64,000 nt of DNA, taken from contig NZ_AP014627.1 of assembly GCF_001547895.1 (NCBI RefSeq), positions 2,731,501-2,795,500 of the forward strand, in the 5' to 3' direction. Source of the stretch: Pseudomonas sp. Os17. GTDB taxonomy: Bacteria; Pseudomonadota; Gammaproteobacteria; Pseudomonadales; Pseudomonadaceae. Both the position numbers and the translations under genes were made by a program. Of this stretch, positions 48,586 through 58,723 are shown piece by piece. A model generated the notes under the pieces. It saw only the letters and a list, made by a program, of their open reading frames with translations. It was not told the DNA's origin and did not search any database. Each line of letters begins with the position of its first letter. The first letter of the stretch is position 1.

Positions 48586-48954
48586 TTACGGGCTCACCTT
48601 GAAGCTGTAGCTGCCTTCGCTCTTGTGGGTGTCCACCGACACCACGTGCCATTGCACCTGGTACTTGCCGGCACGCAGCGGCGTGGCGGCCGGGGTGACG
48701 ATCAGGGTCTTCTTGTCCGCGCCTTCGGTGGCCAGGCTTTTCACTTCGAGGGGCGCACCGTCCTTGCTGATCGTCACTTGAGTGAAGGCCGCTTCCACGC
48801 CTTCGCTGAACATCAGGCGCAGTTCGTTGGGCGCAACCACGCTGCTGTCGGCCGCCGGGTTCGAGCTTTTCAGATGGGCGTGGGCGAATACCGAGGAGGC
48901 GCCCAGCAGCGAGGCGAGCAGGGCGGTGGTGGTGAACAGGTTTTTCAGTGACAT
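48586..48954 (-). CDS. copC: CopC-family periplasmic copper-binding protein
   Basis: A 122-residue protein with a signal peptide (MSLKNLFTTTALLASLLGAS, cleavage before HAHLKSS). The mature N-terminal His, and the C-terminal VSVDTHKSEGSYSFKV with its Asp and His, form the Cu(II) site typical of CopC. It carries copper in the periplasm and delivers it to CopD, encoded directly downstream. The ATG at 48954 was chosen because it gives a clean signal peptide; an in-frame start at 48990 would not. The Met-rich Cu(I) site of long CopC forms is absent. Confidence 0.94.
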   Translation of the reverse strand: MSLKNLFTTTALLASLLGASSVFAHAHLKSSNPAADSSVVAPNELRLMFSEGVEAAFTQVTISKDGAPLEVKSLATEGADKKTLIVTPAATPLRAGKYQVQWHVVSVDTHKSEGSYSFKVSP

Positions 48955-48986
48955 GAGAGGGTTACCTTTATGTAGAGGGCAGGGGC

Positions 48987-49421
48987 TCAACGATCGCGCA
49001 ACTGCATGTGGATGATCGGAAACGGCCGGCCTTCGCCATCGGTTTCCGAGCGGCCGCAGTCGACGAAGCCGTAGTGACGATAGAAACCGTGGGCCTGTGG
49101 GTTCTGTTCATTGACGTCGACCTTGAGGCCGGGACGGCGAACGTGATCCAGAAGCGTTCGACCGATGCCCTGGCCCCGTTGGGCCGGTTCGATGAACAGC
49201 ATCTGTACGGTGTTGTCGCTGGTGGCGATAAAGCCTGCGGGGCTGGCGTCGGGGTTTTCGAAGACCCAGGTCTCAAGGGCCGGCAGGTAGCTGTCGCGTA
49301 CCAGCGGGTACAGGCGCTGGATGTCGTCTTCAGCAATGAAGTCATGGGTGGCGCGTACCGAACGCTCCCAGAGCGCGGTCAGCAGGGCGTCGTCCGCAGC
49401 GACGCGAGGGCGAATCGTCAT
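48987..49421 (-). CDS. GNAT-family N-acetyltransferase
   Basis: A 144-residue single-domain acetyltransferase. The acetyl-CoA-binding motif A is clear (MLFIEPAQRGQGIGRTLLDH, Q-X-X-G-X-G), followed by LKVDVNEQNPQAHGFYRHYG, a standard motif B. It resembles the small YjaB-type acetyltransferases. The substrate cannot be predicted. It lies upstream of copC on the same strand with a 32-bp gap and may be co-transcribed, but a functional link to copper is not evident. Confidence 0.9.
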   Translation of the reverse strand: MTIRPRVAADDALLTALWERSVRATHDFIAEDDIQRLYPLVRDSYLPALETWVFENPDASPAGFIATSDNTVQMLFIEPAQRGQGIGRTLLDHVRRPGLKVDVNEQNPQAHGFYRHYGFVDCGRSETDGEGRPFPIIHMQLRDR

Positions 49422-49631
49422 GAGTGTGTTCCATCAGTAACAGGACAGATGGCCGGCGGTGGGGCAGGGCCGGCATTCGGGCAGAGACCTGTATGCCCGT
49501 GTCGCGAGTTAACGCCTGGACGGAGCACCGCAGTGGCTGCTGCAAATGAGCGGGAGGCCGATCCTACTCAATCCGGCCGGGCGGCGAAAGACCCATCGGC
49601 GGCGCGCAATGTCGCGGCCCTGACAGCCCCC

Positions 49632-49659
49632 GCAAGACTCGGGCGAATGCTAGTCTTGC
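49632..49659. promoter_or_regulatory. Inverted repeat upstream of the TetR gene, candidate operator
   Basis: Perfect 8-bp arms GCAAGACT and AGTCTTGC with a 12-bp spacer end 26 bp before the tetR-type start. The position fits autoregulation. It does not match the E. coli RutR consensus, so the assignment is tentative. Confidence 0.45.
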
Positions 49660-49685
49660 CGCAGACTGTTTTCGTAGGAGCCCTC

Positions 49686-50306
49686 ATGGGCAATCACAAG
49701 ATCGAGATTCGTCGCAGCAACGTGGAAAAGATCCTCCTGGCGGCCGAGAAAATCTTCGCTGAAAAAGGCTATGCCGGGACCGCCATGGCCGACATCGCCG
49801 AAGAAGTGCAACTGCCGCGTTCCAACCTGCATTACTACTTCAGCACCAAGAACGAGCTGTACAGCGCCGTGCTCATGGACCTGCTGGACGTGTGGAAACA
49901 GGACGCCCTGTGCTTCGAGATGTTCGACGACCCGCGGGTGGTGCTCAGCAGCTACATCCGCGCCAAGATGCAGCACTCGCGCAGCCGGCCCTATGGCTCC
50001 AAGGTCTGGGCCAACGAAATCATCCATGGCGCGCCGACCCTGGGCGCGGCGCTGGATGCCAGCCTGTACGACTGGGCGAAGATGAAGGAAGCCAAGATCC
50101 GCCAATGGGTCGAAGACGGGCGGATCCTACCGGTGGAACCTTCCAGCCTGCTGTACATGATCTGGGCCTCGACCCAGCATTACGCCGACTTCGACCACCA
50201 GGTGATGATCCTCAACGACCACCAGCCGCTGTCGGACCTGCAATTCGAACGCGCGGTGCAGACTGTCACCAGCGTCATCCTGCGCGGCATTGGCCTCGAA
50301 CCATAG
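49686..50306 (+). CDS. TetR-family regulator (RutR-like) of pyrimidine catabolism
   Basis: A 206-residue TetR protein. The N-terminal HTH (ILLAAEKIFAEKGYAGTAMA, then LPRSNLHYYFSTKNELYSAV) is followed by a RutR-like C-terminal domain (KVWANEIIHGAPTLG, then SLLYMIWASTQHYADFDHQV). RutR proteins bind uracil or thymine. The start at 49686 has AGGAG upstream. It converges on preA, the first step of reductive pyrimidine breakdown, and is its likely regulator. A nested inverted repeat separates the two stop codons. The effector is inferred from family and context. Confidence 0.88.
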   Translation: MGNHKIEIRRSNVEKILLAAEKIFAEKGYAGTAMADIAEEVQLPRSNLHYYFSTKNELYSAVLMDLLDVWKQDALCFEMFDDPRVVLSSYIRAKMQHSRSRPYGSKVWANEIIHGAPTLGAALDASLYDWAKMKEAKIRQWVEDGRILPVEPSSLLYMIWASTQHYADFDHQVMILNDHQPLSDLQFERAVQTVTSVILRGIGLEP

Positions 50307-50399
50307 AAGCAGCTGCAAGCTGCAAGCAGAGGCAAGCTTCAAGCCAGGAGCTTGAAGCTTGCGACTTGCGGCTTAAAACTTGCCGCTTGCAGCTGCTTC
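50306..50399. repeat. Nested inverted repeat spanning tetR and preA stops
   Basis: Outer arms GAAGCAGCTGCAAGC (50306-50320) and GCTTGCAGCTGCTTC (50385-50399) are perfect 15-mers. Inner arms AAGCTTCAAGC and GCTTGAAGCTT form an 11-bp stem with a 5-nt loop. The right outer arm lies inside the 3' end of preA. It could terminate both convergent transcripts. Confidence 0.88.
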
Positions 50400-51662
50400 T
50401 CCATAGGGGTTGCGCGGGTCGTGCTGCCAGTCGAGGAAGGGTTTGCCGGTGTCCTGGGGCACCATTTCGATGCAGTCCTGCACCGGGCAGGTGATCTGGC
50501 ACAGGTTGCAGCCCACGCATTCGTCGTCGATCACTTGATAGGTGTGGGTGCCGTCGGCCTGGCGGATGCTGGCAATTGCCTGATGTGAGGTGTCTTCGCA
50601 GGCGATATGACAACGGCCGCAACCGATGCACGCTTCCTGGTCAATTTTTGCGATCACCTGATAGTTGATGTCCAGGTACTTCCAGTCGGTGGTGTTGCCC
50701 ACCGCGCGCCCGGAGAAGTCCTGCAGGCTGTGGTAGCCCTGGCTGTCCATCCACCGCGACAGGCCGTCCTTCATCTCGTCGACGATGCGAAAGCCATGCA
50801 GCATCGCCGCCGTGCACACTTGCACCGCACCGCAGCCCAAGGCCACGAACTCCGCCGCATCGCGCCAGCTGCCGATGCCGCCAATGCCGCAGATCGGCAG
50901 GCCGCGGGTCTGCGGGTCACGGGCAATCTCGGCCACCATGTTCAGGGCAATCGGCTTGACCGCCGAGCCGCAGTAGCCGCCGTGGGTGCTCTGGCTGCCC
51001 ACCATTGGGTGGGCCACCATGCGCTCCAGGTCGACGCTGGTGATGGAGTTGATGGTGTTGATCAGCGACACCGCATCCGCTCCGCCGCGATGGGCGGCGC
51101 GGGCGGCCATGCGGATGTCGGTGATGTTGGGCGTCAGCTTGACGATCACCGGCAGCGAGCAGTAGGTCTTGCACCAGCGGGTCACCTGCTCGACGTACTC
51201 CGGCACCTGGCCCACCGCCGCGCCCATGCCGCGTTCCGGCATGCCGTGGGGGCAGCCGAAGTTCAGCTCGATGCCGTCAGCGCCGGTGGCTTCCACCAGG
51301 GGCAGGATGGCTTTCCAGGATTCCTCGACGCAGGGCACCATCAGCGACACGATCAGCGCCCGGTCTGGCCAGTCCTTCTTCACCTGGGTGATTTCCTTGA
51401 GGTTGATCTCCAGGGAGCGGTCGGTGATCAGCTCGATGTTGTTGATGCCCATGACCTCGCGGTTCGGTCCGAAATGCGCGGAATAACGCGACGACACGTT
51501 GACCGCCGCCGGGTCCTCGCCCAGGGTTTTCCAGACCACGCCGCCCCAGCCGGCCTCGAAGGCACGGACCACGTTGTAGGCCTTGTCGGTGGGCGGTGCA
51601 GAGGCCAGCCAGAACGGGTTGGGCGCCTTGATACCGGCAAAGACAATCGATAGATCGGCCAT
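50373..51662 (-). CDS. preA: NAD-dependent dihydropyrimidine dehydrogenase subunit PreA
   Basis: A 429-residue FMN/iron-sulfur subunit. An N-terminal dihydroorotate-dehydrogenase-like barrel (MADLSIVFAGIKAPNPFWLA, ELNFGCPHGMPERGMGAA, AVSLINTINSITSVDLERM) binds FMN and pyrimidine. Two C-terminal [4Fe-4S] motifs follow: CIGCGRCHIAC and CVGCNLCQITCP. With PreT it reduces uracil and thymine to dihydro forms using NAD(P)H. It starts directly after the preT stop. The last residues (GEAAASGKF) are encoded by the arm of an inverted repeat and may be a recent extension. Confidence 0.95.
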   Translation of the reverse strand: MADLSIVFAGIKAPNPFWLASAPPTDKAYNVVRAFEAGWGGVVWKTLGEDPAAVNVSSRYSAHFGPNREVMGINNIELITDRSLEINLKEITQVKKDWPDRALIVSLMVPCVEESWKAILPLVEATGADGIELNFGCPHGMPERGMGAAVGQVPEYVEQVTRWCKTYCSLPVIVKLTPNITDIRMAARAAHRGGADAVSLINTINSITSVDLERMVAHPMVGSQSTHGGYCGSAVKPIALNMVAEIARDPQTRGLPICGIGGIGSWRDAAEFVALGCGAVQVCTAAMLHGFRIVDEMKDGLSRWMDSQGYHSLQDFSGRAVGNTTDWKYLDINYQVIAKIDQEACIGCGRCHIACEDTSHQAIASIRQADGTHTYQVIDDECVGCNLCQITCPVQDCIEMVPQDTGKPFLDWQHDPRNPYGEAAASGKF

Positions 51663-53030
51663 TTACGCAGCCTCCACATTGAGCATGAGTTGGGCATGCA
51701 TGGCTTCTGCGGCCAGCTTGCCGTGTTGTACCGCCTGCACCGTCAGGTCCTGGCCGAGGCTGACGCAATCGCCGCCGGCGTAGACCCCGGGAATGCTGGT
51801 GCGCAGTTGTTCGTCCACCTGGATACGTTCCCCGCAACGCTGCAGTTCCCGCGCCAGAGGATCGGCCAGGGCGCAGTCGTCGAACGACTGGCCGATGGCC
51901 TTGAAGATCGCGTCGGCCGCCAGCTCGAAGGTTTCCCCGGTGTGTTGCAAACGTCCCTCCAGCATTCGGGTGCGAGCGAAGCGCATGCCGCGCACCCGGC
52001 CCTGATCATCCAGCAGCACCTGTTGCGGTGCGGCCCAGGTCAGCAGGCGCACCTGATTGGCCTTGGCGATCTCCTGTTCGTGCCCGGTGGCGCCCATGTC
52101 CTCGACGCCCCGGCGGTACACCAGGTTGACGTCCCGGGCGCCGAGGCGGGCCATCTGCACCGCCATGTCGATGGCGGTGTTGCCGGCGCCGAGGACGATG
52201 CAGCGGTCGGCCAGGGGCAGTTGGCTGAGGTCGTCGGCCTGGCGCAGCTCGCGGATGTAGTCGGTGGCGGCCAGCAGCCCGGGGGCGTCTTCATGCTCCA
52301 GCCCCAGCTGCTTGCTGGTGGCCAGCCCGAGGCCGAGAAACACCGCATCGAACTCCTGATGCAGTTGGGTCAGGCTCAGGTTGTCGCCGAGTTTGTGCCC
52401 GTGGCGGATCTCGATGCCGCCAATGCCCAGCAGGAACTCCAGCTCCTGCTGAGCGAAGTCATCCACCAGCTTGTACTTGGCGATCCCGTATTCGTTGAGG
52501 CCACCGGCTTTTTCCCGGGCTTCGAACACCACCACCTCATGACCGTGCAGGGCGCAGCGGTGGGCGCAGGACAAGCCCGCCGGGCCGGCGCCGACCACGG
52601 CGATGCGCTTGCCGGTGGGCGCGGCGCGCTGGAACGGGTGCTCGGTGAAGTGCGCGTTGTCCAGGGCATAGCGCTGCAGCAGGCCGATCAGCACCGGCGC
52701 GCATTCCTGGGCGTTGTTGCGCACGCAGGCCTGCTGGCAGAGGATCTCGGTGGGGCAGACCCGGGCGCAACTGCCGCCGAGGATATTGGCCGAGAGAATC
52801 TTCTGCGCTGCGCCCTGGACGTTGTCGGTGTGGATATTGCGGATGAACGAAGGAATGTCGATCTCGCTGGGGCAGGCGTTGACGCAGGGCGCGTCGTAGC
52901 AATACAGGCAGCGCGAGGCTTCCAGATGGGCTTGGCGGGCGTTGAGCGGTGGCGCCAGATCGCTGAAATGACCGGCGAGGGTGGCGCCGTCCAGGGTCGG
53001 GTGGGGCAAGTGGTTCAAGGTCTTGATCAC
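51663..53030 (-). CDS. preT: NAD-dependent dihydropyrimidine dehydrogenase subunit PreT
   Basis: A 455-residue FAD/iron-sulfur subunit of the GltD-like family. N-terminal cluster motifs are CLYCYDAPCVNACP and CARVCPTEILCQQAC. FAD binding is shown by AVVGAGPAGLSCAHRCALHG, NAD(P) binding by IVLGAGNTAIDMAVQMARLG and the C-terminus by IPGVYAGGDCV. It takes electrons from NAD(P)H to PreA. The GTG start at 53030 has GAGG eight bases upstream and fits the family N-terminus (IKTLNHLPHP); the ATG at 53054 is the alternative. It is co-transcribed with preA (no gap). Confidence 0.94.
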   Translation of the reverse strand: MIKTLNHLPHPTLDGATLAGHFSDLAPPLNARQAHLEASRCLYCYDAPCVNACPSEIDIPSFIRNIHTDNVQGAAQKILSANILGGSCARVCPTEILCQQACVRNNAQECAPVLIGLLQRYALDNAHFTEHPFQRAAPTGKRIAVVGAGPAGLSCAHRCALHGHEVVVFEAREKAGGLNEYGIAKYKLVDDFAQQELEFLLGIGGIEIRHGHKLGDNLSLTQLHQEFDAVFLGLGLATSKQLGLEHEDAPGLLAATDYIRELRQADDLSQLPLADRCIVLGAGNTAIDMAVQMARLGARDVNLVYRRGVEDMGATGHEQEIAKANQVRLLTWAAPQQVLLDDQGRVRGMRFARTRMLEGRLQHTGETFELAADAIFKAIGQSFDDCALADPLARELQRCGERIQVDEQLRTSIPGVYAGGDCVSLGQDLTVQAVQHGKLAAEAMHAQLMLNVEAA

Positions 53031-53114
53031 GGTTTTGGCCTCACGGTTTTTCATCTGCCTCTGACGGGCATGGGTGTTCACGAAACTGCTAGCTGTCCTG
53101 CTGTCCTGCCGTCT

Positions 53115-53565
53115 TGTAGCCGCTGCCGAGCCTGCGAGGCTGCGAAAAGGCCCGCAGGGCCTTGCCTGGCGATCTCCCGCCAACCCTCTATTGGCCTCAA
53201 GAGCGCCGCGAGCGTGCCGCTCGTTCGCAGCCTGCGGCAGCGGCTACACGAAGCCCTGATCGCCGCAATCCCTGTAGCCGCTGCCGAGCCTGCGAGGCTG
53301 CGAAAAGGCCCGCAGGGCCTTGCTTGACGGTCTCCCGCCAATCCTCTGCTGGCCTCGCGAGCGCCGCGAGCGTGCCGCTCGTTCGCAGCCTGCGGCAGCG
53401 GCTACACGAAGCCCTGATCCCCGCAATCCCTGTAGCCGCTGCCGAGCCTGCGAGGCTGCGAAAAGGCCCGCAGGGCCTTGCTTGACGGTCTCCTGCCAAC
53501 CCTCTGCTGGCCTCAAGAGCGCCGCGAGCGTGCCGCTCGTTCGCAGCCTGCGGCAGCGGCTACAC
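53115..53565. repeat. Tandem triple array of a 158-bp inverted-repeat unit
   Basis: Three copies begin at 53115, 53273 and 53431, exactly 158 bp apart. Each has a 135-bp body with TGTAGCCGCTGCCGAGCCTG at one end and CAGCCTGCGGCAGCGGCTAC near the other, then a 23-bp linker. The copies differ at only a few bases. The body belongs to the same REP-like family as 47542-47685. It fills the 577-bp gap between preT and the dihydropyrimidinase gene, which contains no gene. Confidence 0.93.
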
Positions 53566-53607
53566 AGAGCGTGACAGAGCGTGGATTGGCATTGGGGCAT
53601 TCCGGGG

Positions 53608-55176
<1,569 letters not shown>

Positions 55177-55241
55177 TTATTTTTTATAAGCTTATATTAG
55201 TTATAACTCATTGAAAATAAACGAATAAAAATCAAAATCCG

Positions 55242-55269
55242 CAAAATGGTGCGCGCCATCACCATTTTG
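55242..55269. promoter_or_regulatory. 28-bp palindrome in hydA/NCS1 spacer
   Basis: Perfect 10-bp arms CAAAATGGTG and CACCATTTTG around an 8-bp centre. It is the strongest palindrome in the divergent spacer and a good candidate operator for the pyrimidine regulator or a nitrogen regulator. The protein is not known. Confidence 0.55.
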
Positions 55270-55668
55270 ACGCACTTGACAGGATCGAAAAATAGTCGAG
55301 ATTTCCTATGTCAAATCAGCCGTTTGAGGAGGCGCTGCGAAGAGCAGAAGACAACTAAGAAAATAAACGTGCACCGCTTTGGGACCTGATCGAACGGACA
55401 ACTTGCCAAACACCCGGCCTGAGTGAACCGGCAACTAACCGAAGGCTTCAAAGTTGACTGAATAAAACTGAATCACATCAGTTGTTTACATGGATTCCGC
55501 ACACTGTGCAGTCGCGTACCCGGCAGTAGTTGGCATCGTTATTGAGTGCCGCCGCAGATCGCTGGCCAGGAGGGCGGAAGTCGTAAGTTCTCCGGCCATC
55601 GTCCGGCGCACTGTTCCTGGGTGCGCTGGCCTGATGAGCAAAATAATCAAAAGAACAGTGGAGCGGCC

Positions 55669-57159
55669 ATGCAACAGATCAGATCCCAGGTGACCGAGCG
55701 CGCCGGCTTGTACGAGCTGGACGCCGGCAGCGACGTACTCGACAGCCCCCGTTACAACCACGACATCGCACCGACCAAGGTCCAGGAGCGCACCTGGAAC
55801 AAATGGCACATCACCGCGCTGTGGATCGGCATGTCGATCTGCGTGCCCACCTACACCCTGGGCGGGGTGCTCACCGCCTACTTCGGCCTCAGCGTCGGCG
55901 AGGCGCTGCTGGCGATCCTCCTGGCCAATATCGTGGTGCTGATTCCCCTGACCCTCAACGCCTTTGCCGGCACCAAGTACGGCATCCCGTTTCCGGTGCT
56001 GCTGCGCTCGTCGTTCGGCATCATCGGCTCCAACGTGCCGTGCCTGATCCGTGCCCTGGTGGCTTGCGGCTGGTTCGGCATCCAGACGATGTTCGGCGGG
56101 TTGGCGATCCACCTGTTCCTGGGCTCGATCTTCGAGGGCTGGAAGGCCCTGGGTGGCACCGGCGAGGTGATCGGCTTCATGATCTTCTGGACCCTCAACC
56201 TGTGGGTGGTGCTGCGCGGCGCCGAGTCGATCAAGTGGCTGGAAACATTGTCTGCGCCACTGCTGGTGGCAGTGGGCATCGGCCTGCTGGTGTGGGCCTT
56301 GCCCAGCGTGTCGCTGACTGAGTTGCTGGCAATCGCGCCCAAGCGTCCCGAGGGCGCCAGCGTCACGGGTTACTTCATGGCCGGGCTCACGGCGATGGTC
56401 GGCTTCTGGGCCACCCTGTCGCTGAACATTCCCGACTTCAGCCGCTACGCGAAGAGCCAGAAGGACCAGATCCTCGGGCAGATCTTCGGCCTGCCGCTGA
56501 CCATGTTCCTGTTCGCCGCCCTGGGGGTGGTGATGACCGCCGCCTCGGTGAAGTTGGTGGGCGTCACCGTCTCCGATCCGGTGAGCCTGATCGGCCACAT
56601 CCAGAGCCCGGGCTGGGTGGCCCTGGCCATGGCGCTGATCATCATCGCCACCTTGTCCACCAACACCGCGGCCAACATCGTCTCGCCCACCAACGACTTC
56701 CAGAACCTGGCGCCCAAGCTGATCGGTCGCACCACCGCGGTGATCCTCACCGGCCTGGTGGGGCTGGCGCTGATGGGCCACGAACTGCTGAAAAAGCTCG
56801 GCCTGCTGATTTCCGACGTCAGCCTGGAGACCGTGTATTCCAACTGGCTGCTGGGCTACTCCAGCCTGCTGGGGCCGATCGCCGGGATCATGGTGGTGGA
56901 CTATTTCATCATCAAGAAACAGCGCCTGGACCTGGCCGGCCTGTACCGCGACGACGTCTACCCGGCGTGGAACTGGCACGGTTTCATCGCCTTTGGCGTG
57001 CCGGTGGCCCTGACCCTGATGTCCCTGGGCAGCAGCGCCTTCAACTGGTTCTACAGCTACGGCTGGTTCACCGGCTCGGCCCTGGGCGGCTTGATCTACT
57101 ACGGCCTGTGCAGCCTGCGCAGCCCGCAGGTGGCGACCGTCAAGACCCCGACCCTGTAG
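55669..57159 (+). CDS. NCS1-family nucleobase:cation symporter
   Basis: A 496-residue inner-membrane protein with 12 hydrophobic segments. Family features are LDSPRYNHDIAPTKVQERTW at the N-terminus, MSICVPTYTLGGVLTAYFGL (TM1), PVLLRSSFGIIGSNVPCLIR and LSLNIPDFSRYAKSQKDQIL. NCS1 carriers import uracil, thymine, hydantoin or allantoin with a cation. The ATG at 55669 has GGAG six bases upstream; in-frame extensions to 55546 are not family-like. It is flanked by dihydropyrimidinase and the carbamoyl amidohydrolase, so a pyrimidine or hydantoin substrate is likely. Its stop codon lies inside a REP element. Confidence 0.93.
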   Translation: MQQIRSQVTERAGLYELDAGSDVLDSPRYNHDIAPTKVQERTWNKWHITALWIGMSICVPTYTLGGVLTAYFGLSVGEALLAILLANIVVLIPLTLNAFAGTKYGIPFPVLLRSSFGIIGSNVPCLIRALVACGWFGIQTMFGGLAIHLFLGSIFEGWKALGGTGEVIGFMIFWTLNLWVVLRGAESIKWLETLSAPLLVAVGIGLLVWALPSVSLTELLAIAPKRPEGASVTGYFMAGLTAMVGFWATLSLNIPDFSRYAKSQKDQILGQIFGLPLTMFLFAALGVVMTAASVKLVGVTVSDPVSLIGHIQSPGWVALAMALIIIATLSTNTAANIVSPTNDFQNLAPKLIGRTTAVILTGLVGLALMGHELLKKLGLLISDVSLETVYSNWLLGYSSLLGPIAGIMVVDYFIIKKQRLDLAGLYRDDVYPAWNWHGFIAFGVPVALTLMSLGSSAFNWFYSYGWFTGSALGGLIYYGLCSLRSPQVATVKTPTL

Positions 57160-57253
57160 GAGCGAGCTTGCTCGCGATGAACGTACAAACAACCCTGTCT
57201 CTCTGGGGATTGCGTAACGTCTGCTGGCTAATCGCGAGCAAGCTCGCTCCTGC
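57156..57253. repeat. Inverted pair of REP elements
   Basis: GTAGGAGCGAGCTTGCTCGC on the left, with its reverse complement (TCGCGAGCAAGCTCGCTCCT) on the right, 98 bp overall. The left unit begins one base before the TAG stop of the NCS1 gene. Same family as 33169-33252. Confidence 0.88.
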
Positions 57254-57333
57254 AGGTGAGCACCGAAAACCGCGAGACTCAAGACGAGCCCGATCTCGTC
57301 AACCACAACCAGATAAAGCCTGAGGGGATCACC

Positions 57334-58611
57334 ATGAACGCTGCTGTCGAGGTTCTGCAATCCAGTCACCTGCACATCAACCGCGACCGCCTGTGGCAGT
57401 CGCTCATGCAACTGGCCCAGCTCGGTGCCACGGTCAAGGGCGGGGTCTGCCGTCTGGCCCTGACCGACCTCGATCGCCAGGCCCGCGACCTGTTCGTGAA
57501 GTGGTGCGAGGAGGCCGGTTGCACGGTCACGGTGGACGGCATCGGCAACATCTTCGCCCGCCGCCCCGGGCGCAATCCGCAGTTGCCACCGGTGATGACC
57601 GGCAGCCATATCGACACCCAGCCCACCGGCGGCAAGTTCGACGGCTGCTTTGGCGTGCTGGCCGGGGTGGAAGTGCTGCGCACCCTCAATGACCTCAAGC
57701 TGGAGACCGAGGCGCCCCTGGAAGTGGTGGTGTGGACCAACGAAGAAGGCTCGCGCTTCCCGCCGTGCATGATGGGCTCCGGGGTGTTCGCCGAGAAATT
57801 CACCCTGCAAGACACCCTGGCCAAGACCGACGCCGAGGGCATCAGCGTCGGCGAGGCGCTGAACGCCATCGGCTACGCCGGCACGCGCCCGGTCAGCGGG
57901 CACCCGGTGGGTGCCTATTTCGAGGCGCACATCGAGCAAGGCCCGATCCTGGAAGACGAGCGCAAGACCATCGGTGTGGTGCTGGGCGCCCTCGGCCAGA
58001 AGTGGTTCGACCTCAAGCTGCGGGGTGTCGAAGCCCACGCCGGCCCGACCCCCATGCACCTGCGCAAGGACGCCCTGGTGGGCGCTGCCGCGGTGGTGGC
58101 CGCGGTCAACCGTGCGGCCCTGGGGCACCAGCCCCACGCCTGCGGCACCGTCGGCTGCCTGCAAGCCTACCCGGGCTCGCGCAACGTGATTCCGGGGGAG
58201 GTGCGCATGACCCTGGACTTCCGCCACCTGGAGCCGGAGCGCCTGGATTCGATGATTGCCGAGGTGCGCCAGGTGATCGACAACACCTGCGAAGAGCACG
58301 GCCTGAGTTTCGAACTGACCCCCACCGCGGACTTCCCGCCGCTGTACTTCGACCCGGTGTGTGTCGACGCCGTGCGCGGAGCCGCGCAGGGCTTGGGTCT
58401 GTCCCACATGGACATCGTCAGCGGCGCCGGACACGACGCGATCTTCGTCGCCGAGCTGGGCCCGGCGGGGATGATCTTCGTGCCCTGCGAAGGCGGCATC
58501 AGCCACAACGAAATCGAAAACGCCGACCCCGACGACCTGGCCGCCGGCTGCGCCGTGCTGCTGCGGGCCATGCTCGCCGCCTCCCAATCCATCGCCCAGC
58601 GCCAACCTTAG
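57334..58611 (+). CDS. hyuC: N-carbamoyl-beta-alanine amidohydrolase (beta-ureidopropionase, HyuC-like)
   Basis: A 425-residue M20-family hydrolase. Metal-binding motifs are GSHIDTQPTGGKFDGCFGVL, WTNEEGSRFPP and HDAIFVAELGPAGM, with the C-terminal EGGISHNEIE supplying the last His. Such enzymes remove the carbamoyl group from N-carbamoyl-beta-alanine (or allantoate in relatives), releasing CO2 and ammonia. Its place beside dihydropyrimidinase and preAT favours the pyrimidine role. The ATG at 57334 has GAGGGG upstream. It follows the NCS1 gene across a REP pair. Confidence 0.93.
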   Translation: MNAAVEVLQSSHLHINRDRLWQSLMQLAQLGATVKGGVCRLALTDLDRQARDLFVKWCEEAGCTVTVDGIGNIFARRPGRNPQLPPVMTGSHIDTQPTGGKFDGCFGVLAGVEVLRTLNDLKLETEAPLEVVVWTNEEGSRFPPCMMGSGVFAEKFTLQDTLAKTDAEGISVGEALNAIGYAGTRPVSGHPVGAYFEAHIEQGPILEDERKTIGVVLGALGQKWFDLKLRGVEAHAGPTPMHLRKDALVGAAAVVAAVNRAALGHQPHACGTVGCLQAYPGSRNVIPGEVRMTLDFRHLEPERLDSMIAEVRQVIDNTCEEHGLSFELTPTADFPPLYFDPVCVDAVRGAAQGLGLSHMDIVSGAGHDAIFVAELGPAGMIFVPCEGGISHNEIENADPDDLAAGCAVLLRAMLAASQSIAQRQP

Positions 58612-58617
58612 GAGTCG

Positions 58618-58674
58618 GCCTGCCGGCGAAGGGGCCCGCCAGAGGTGGGCCGCCGACGCCTTCGCCGGCAAGGC
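58618..58674. repeat. REP-like inverted repeat
   Basis: GCCTGCCGGCGAAGG and CCTTCGCCGGCAAGGC form long arms, with an inner GGCCC/GGGCC stem. It lies just after the hyuC stop and may end that transcript. Confidence 0.8.
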
Positions 58675-58723
58675 GCATCGTCAGGTGCTCGGCTGGCGTA
58701 CACTGGCGAACTTTTCGCACGGG

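Noticed and set aside
53115..53565. Possible CRISPR array
   Set aside because: The repeats are 158 bp with internal dyad symmetry and no short repeat/unique-spacer pattern, and no cas genes are near. It is a tandem REP-like array.
55308..55358. 16-codon frame in the hydA/NCS1 spacer as a leader peptide
   Set aside because: It has a poor ribosome site and no run of regulatory codons.
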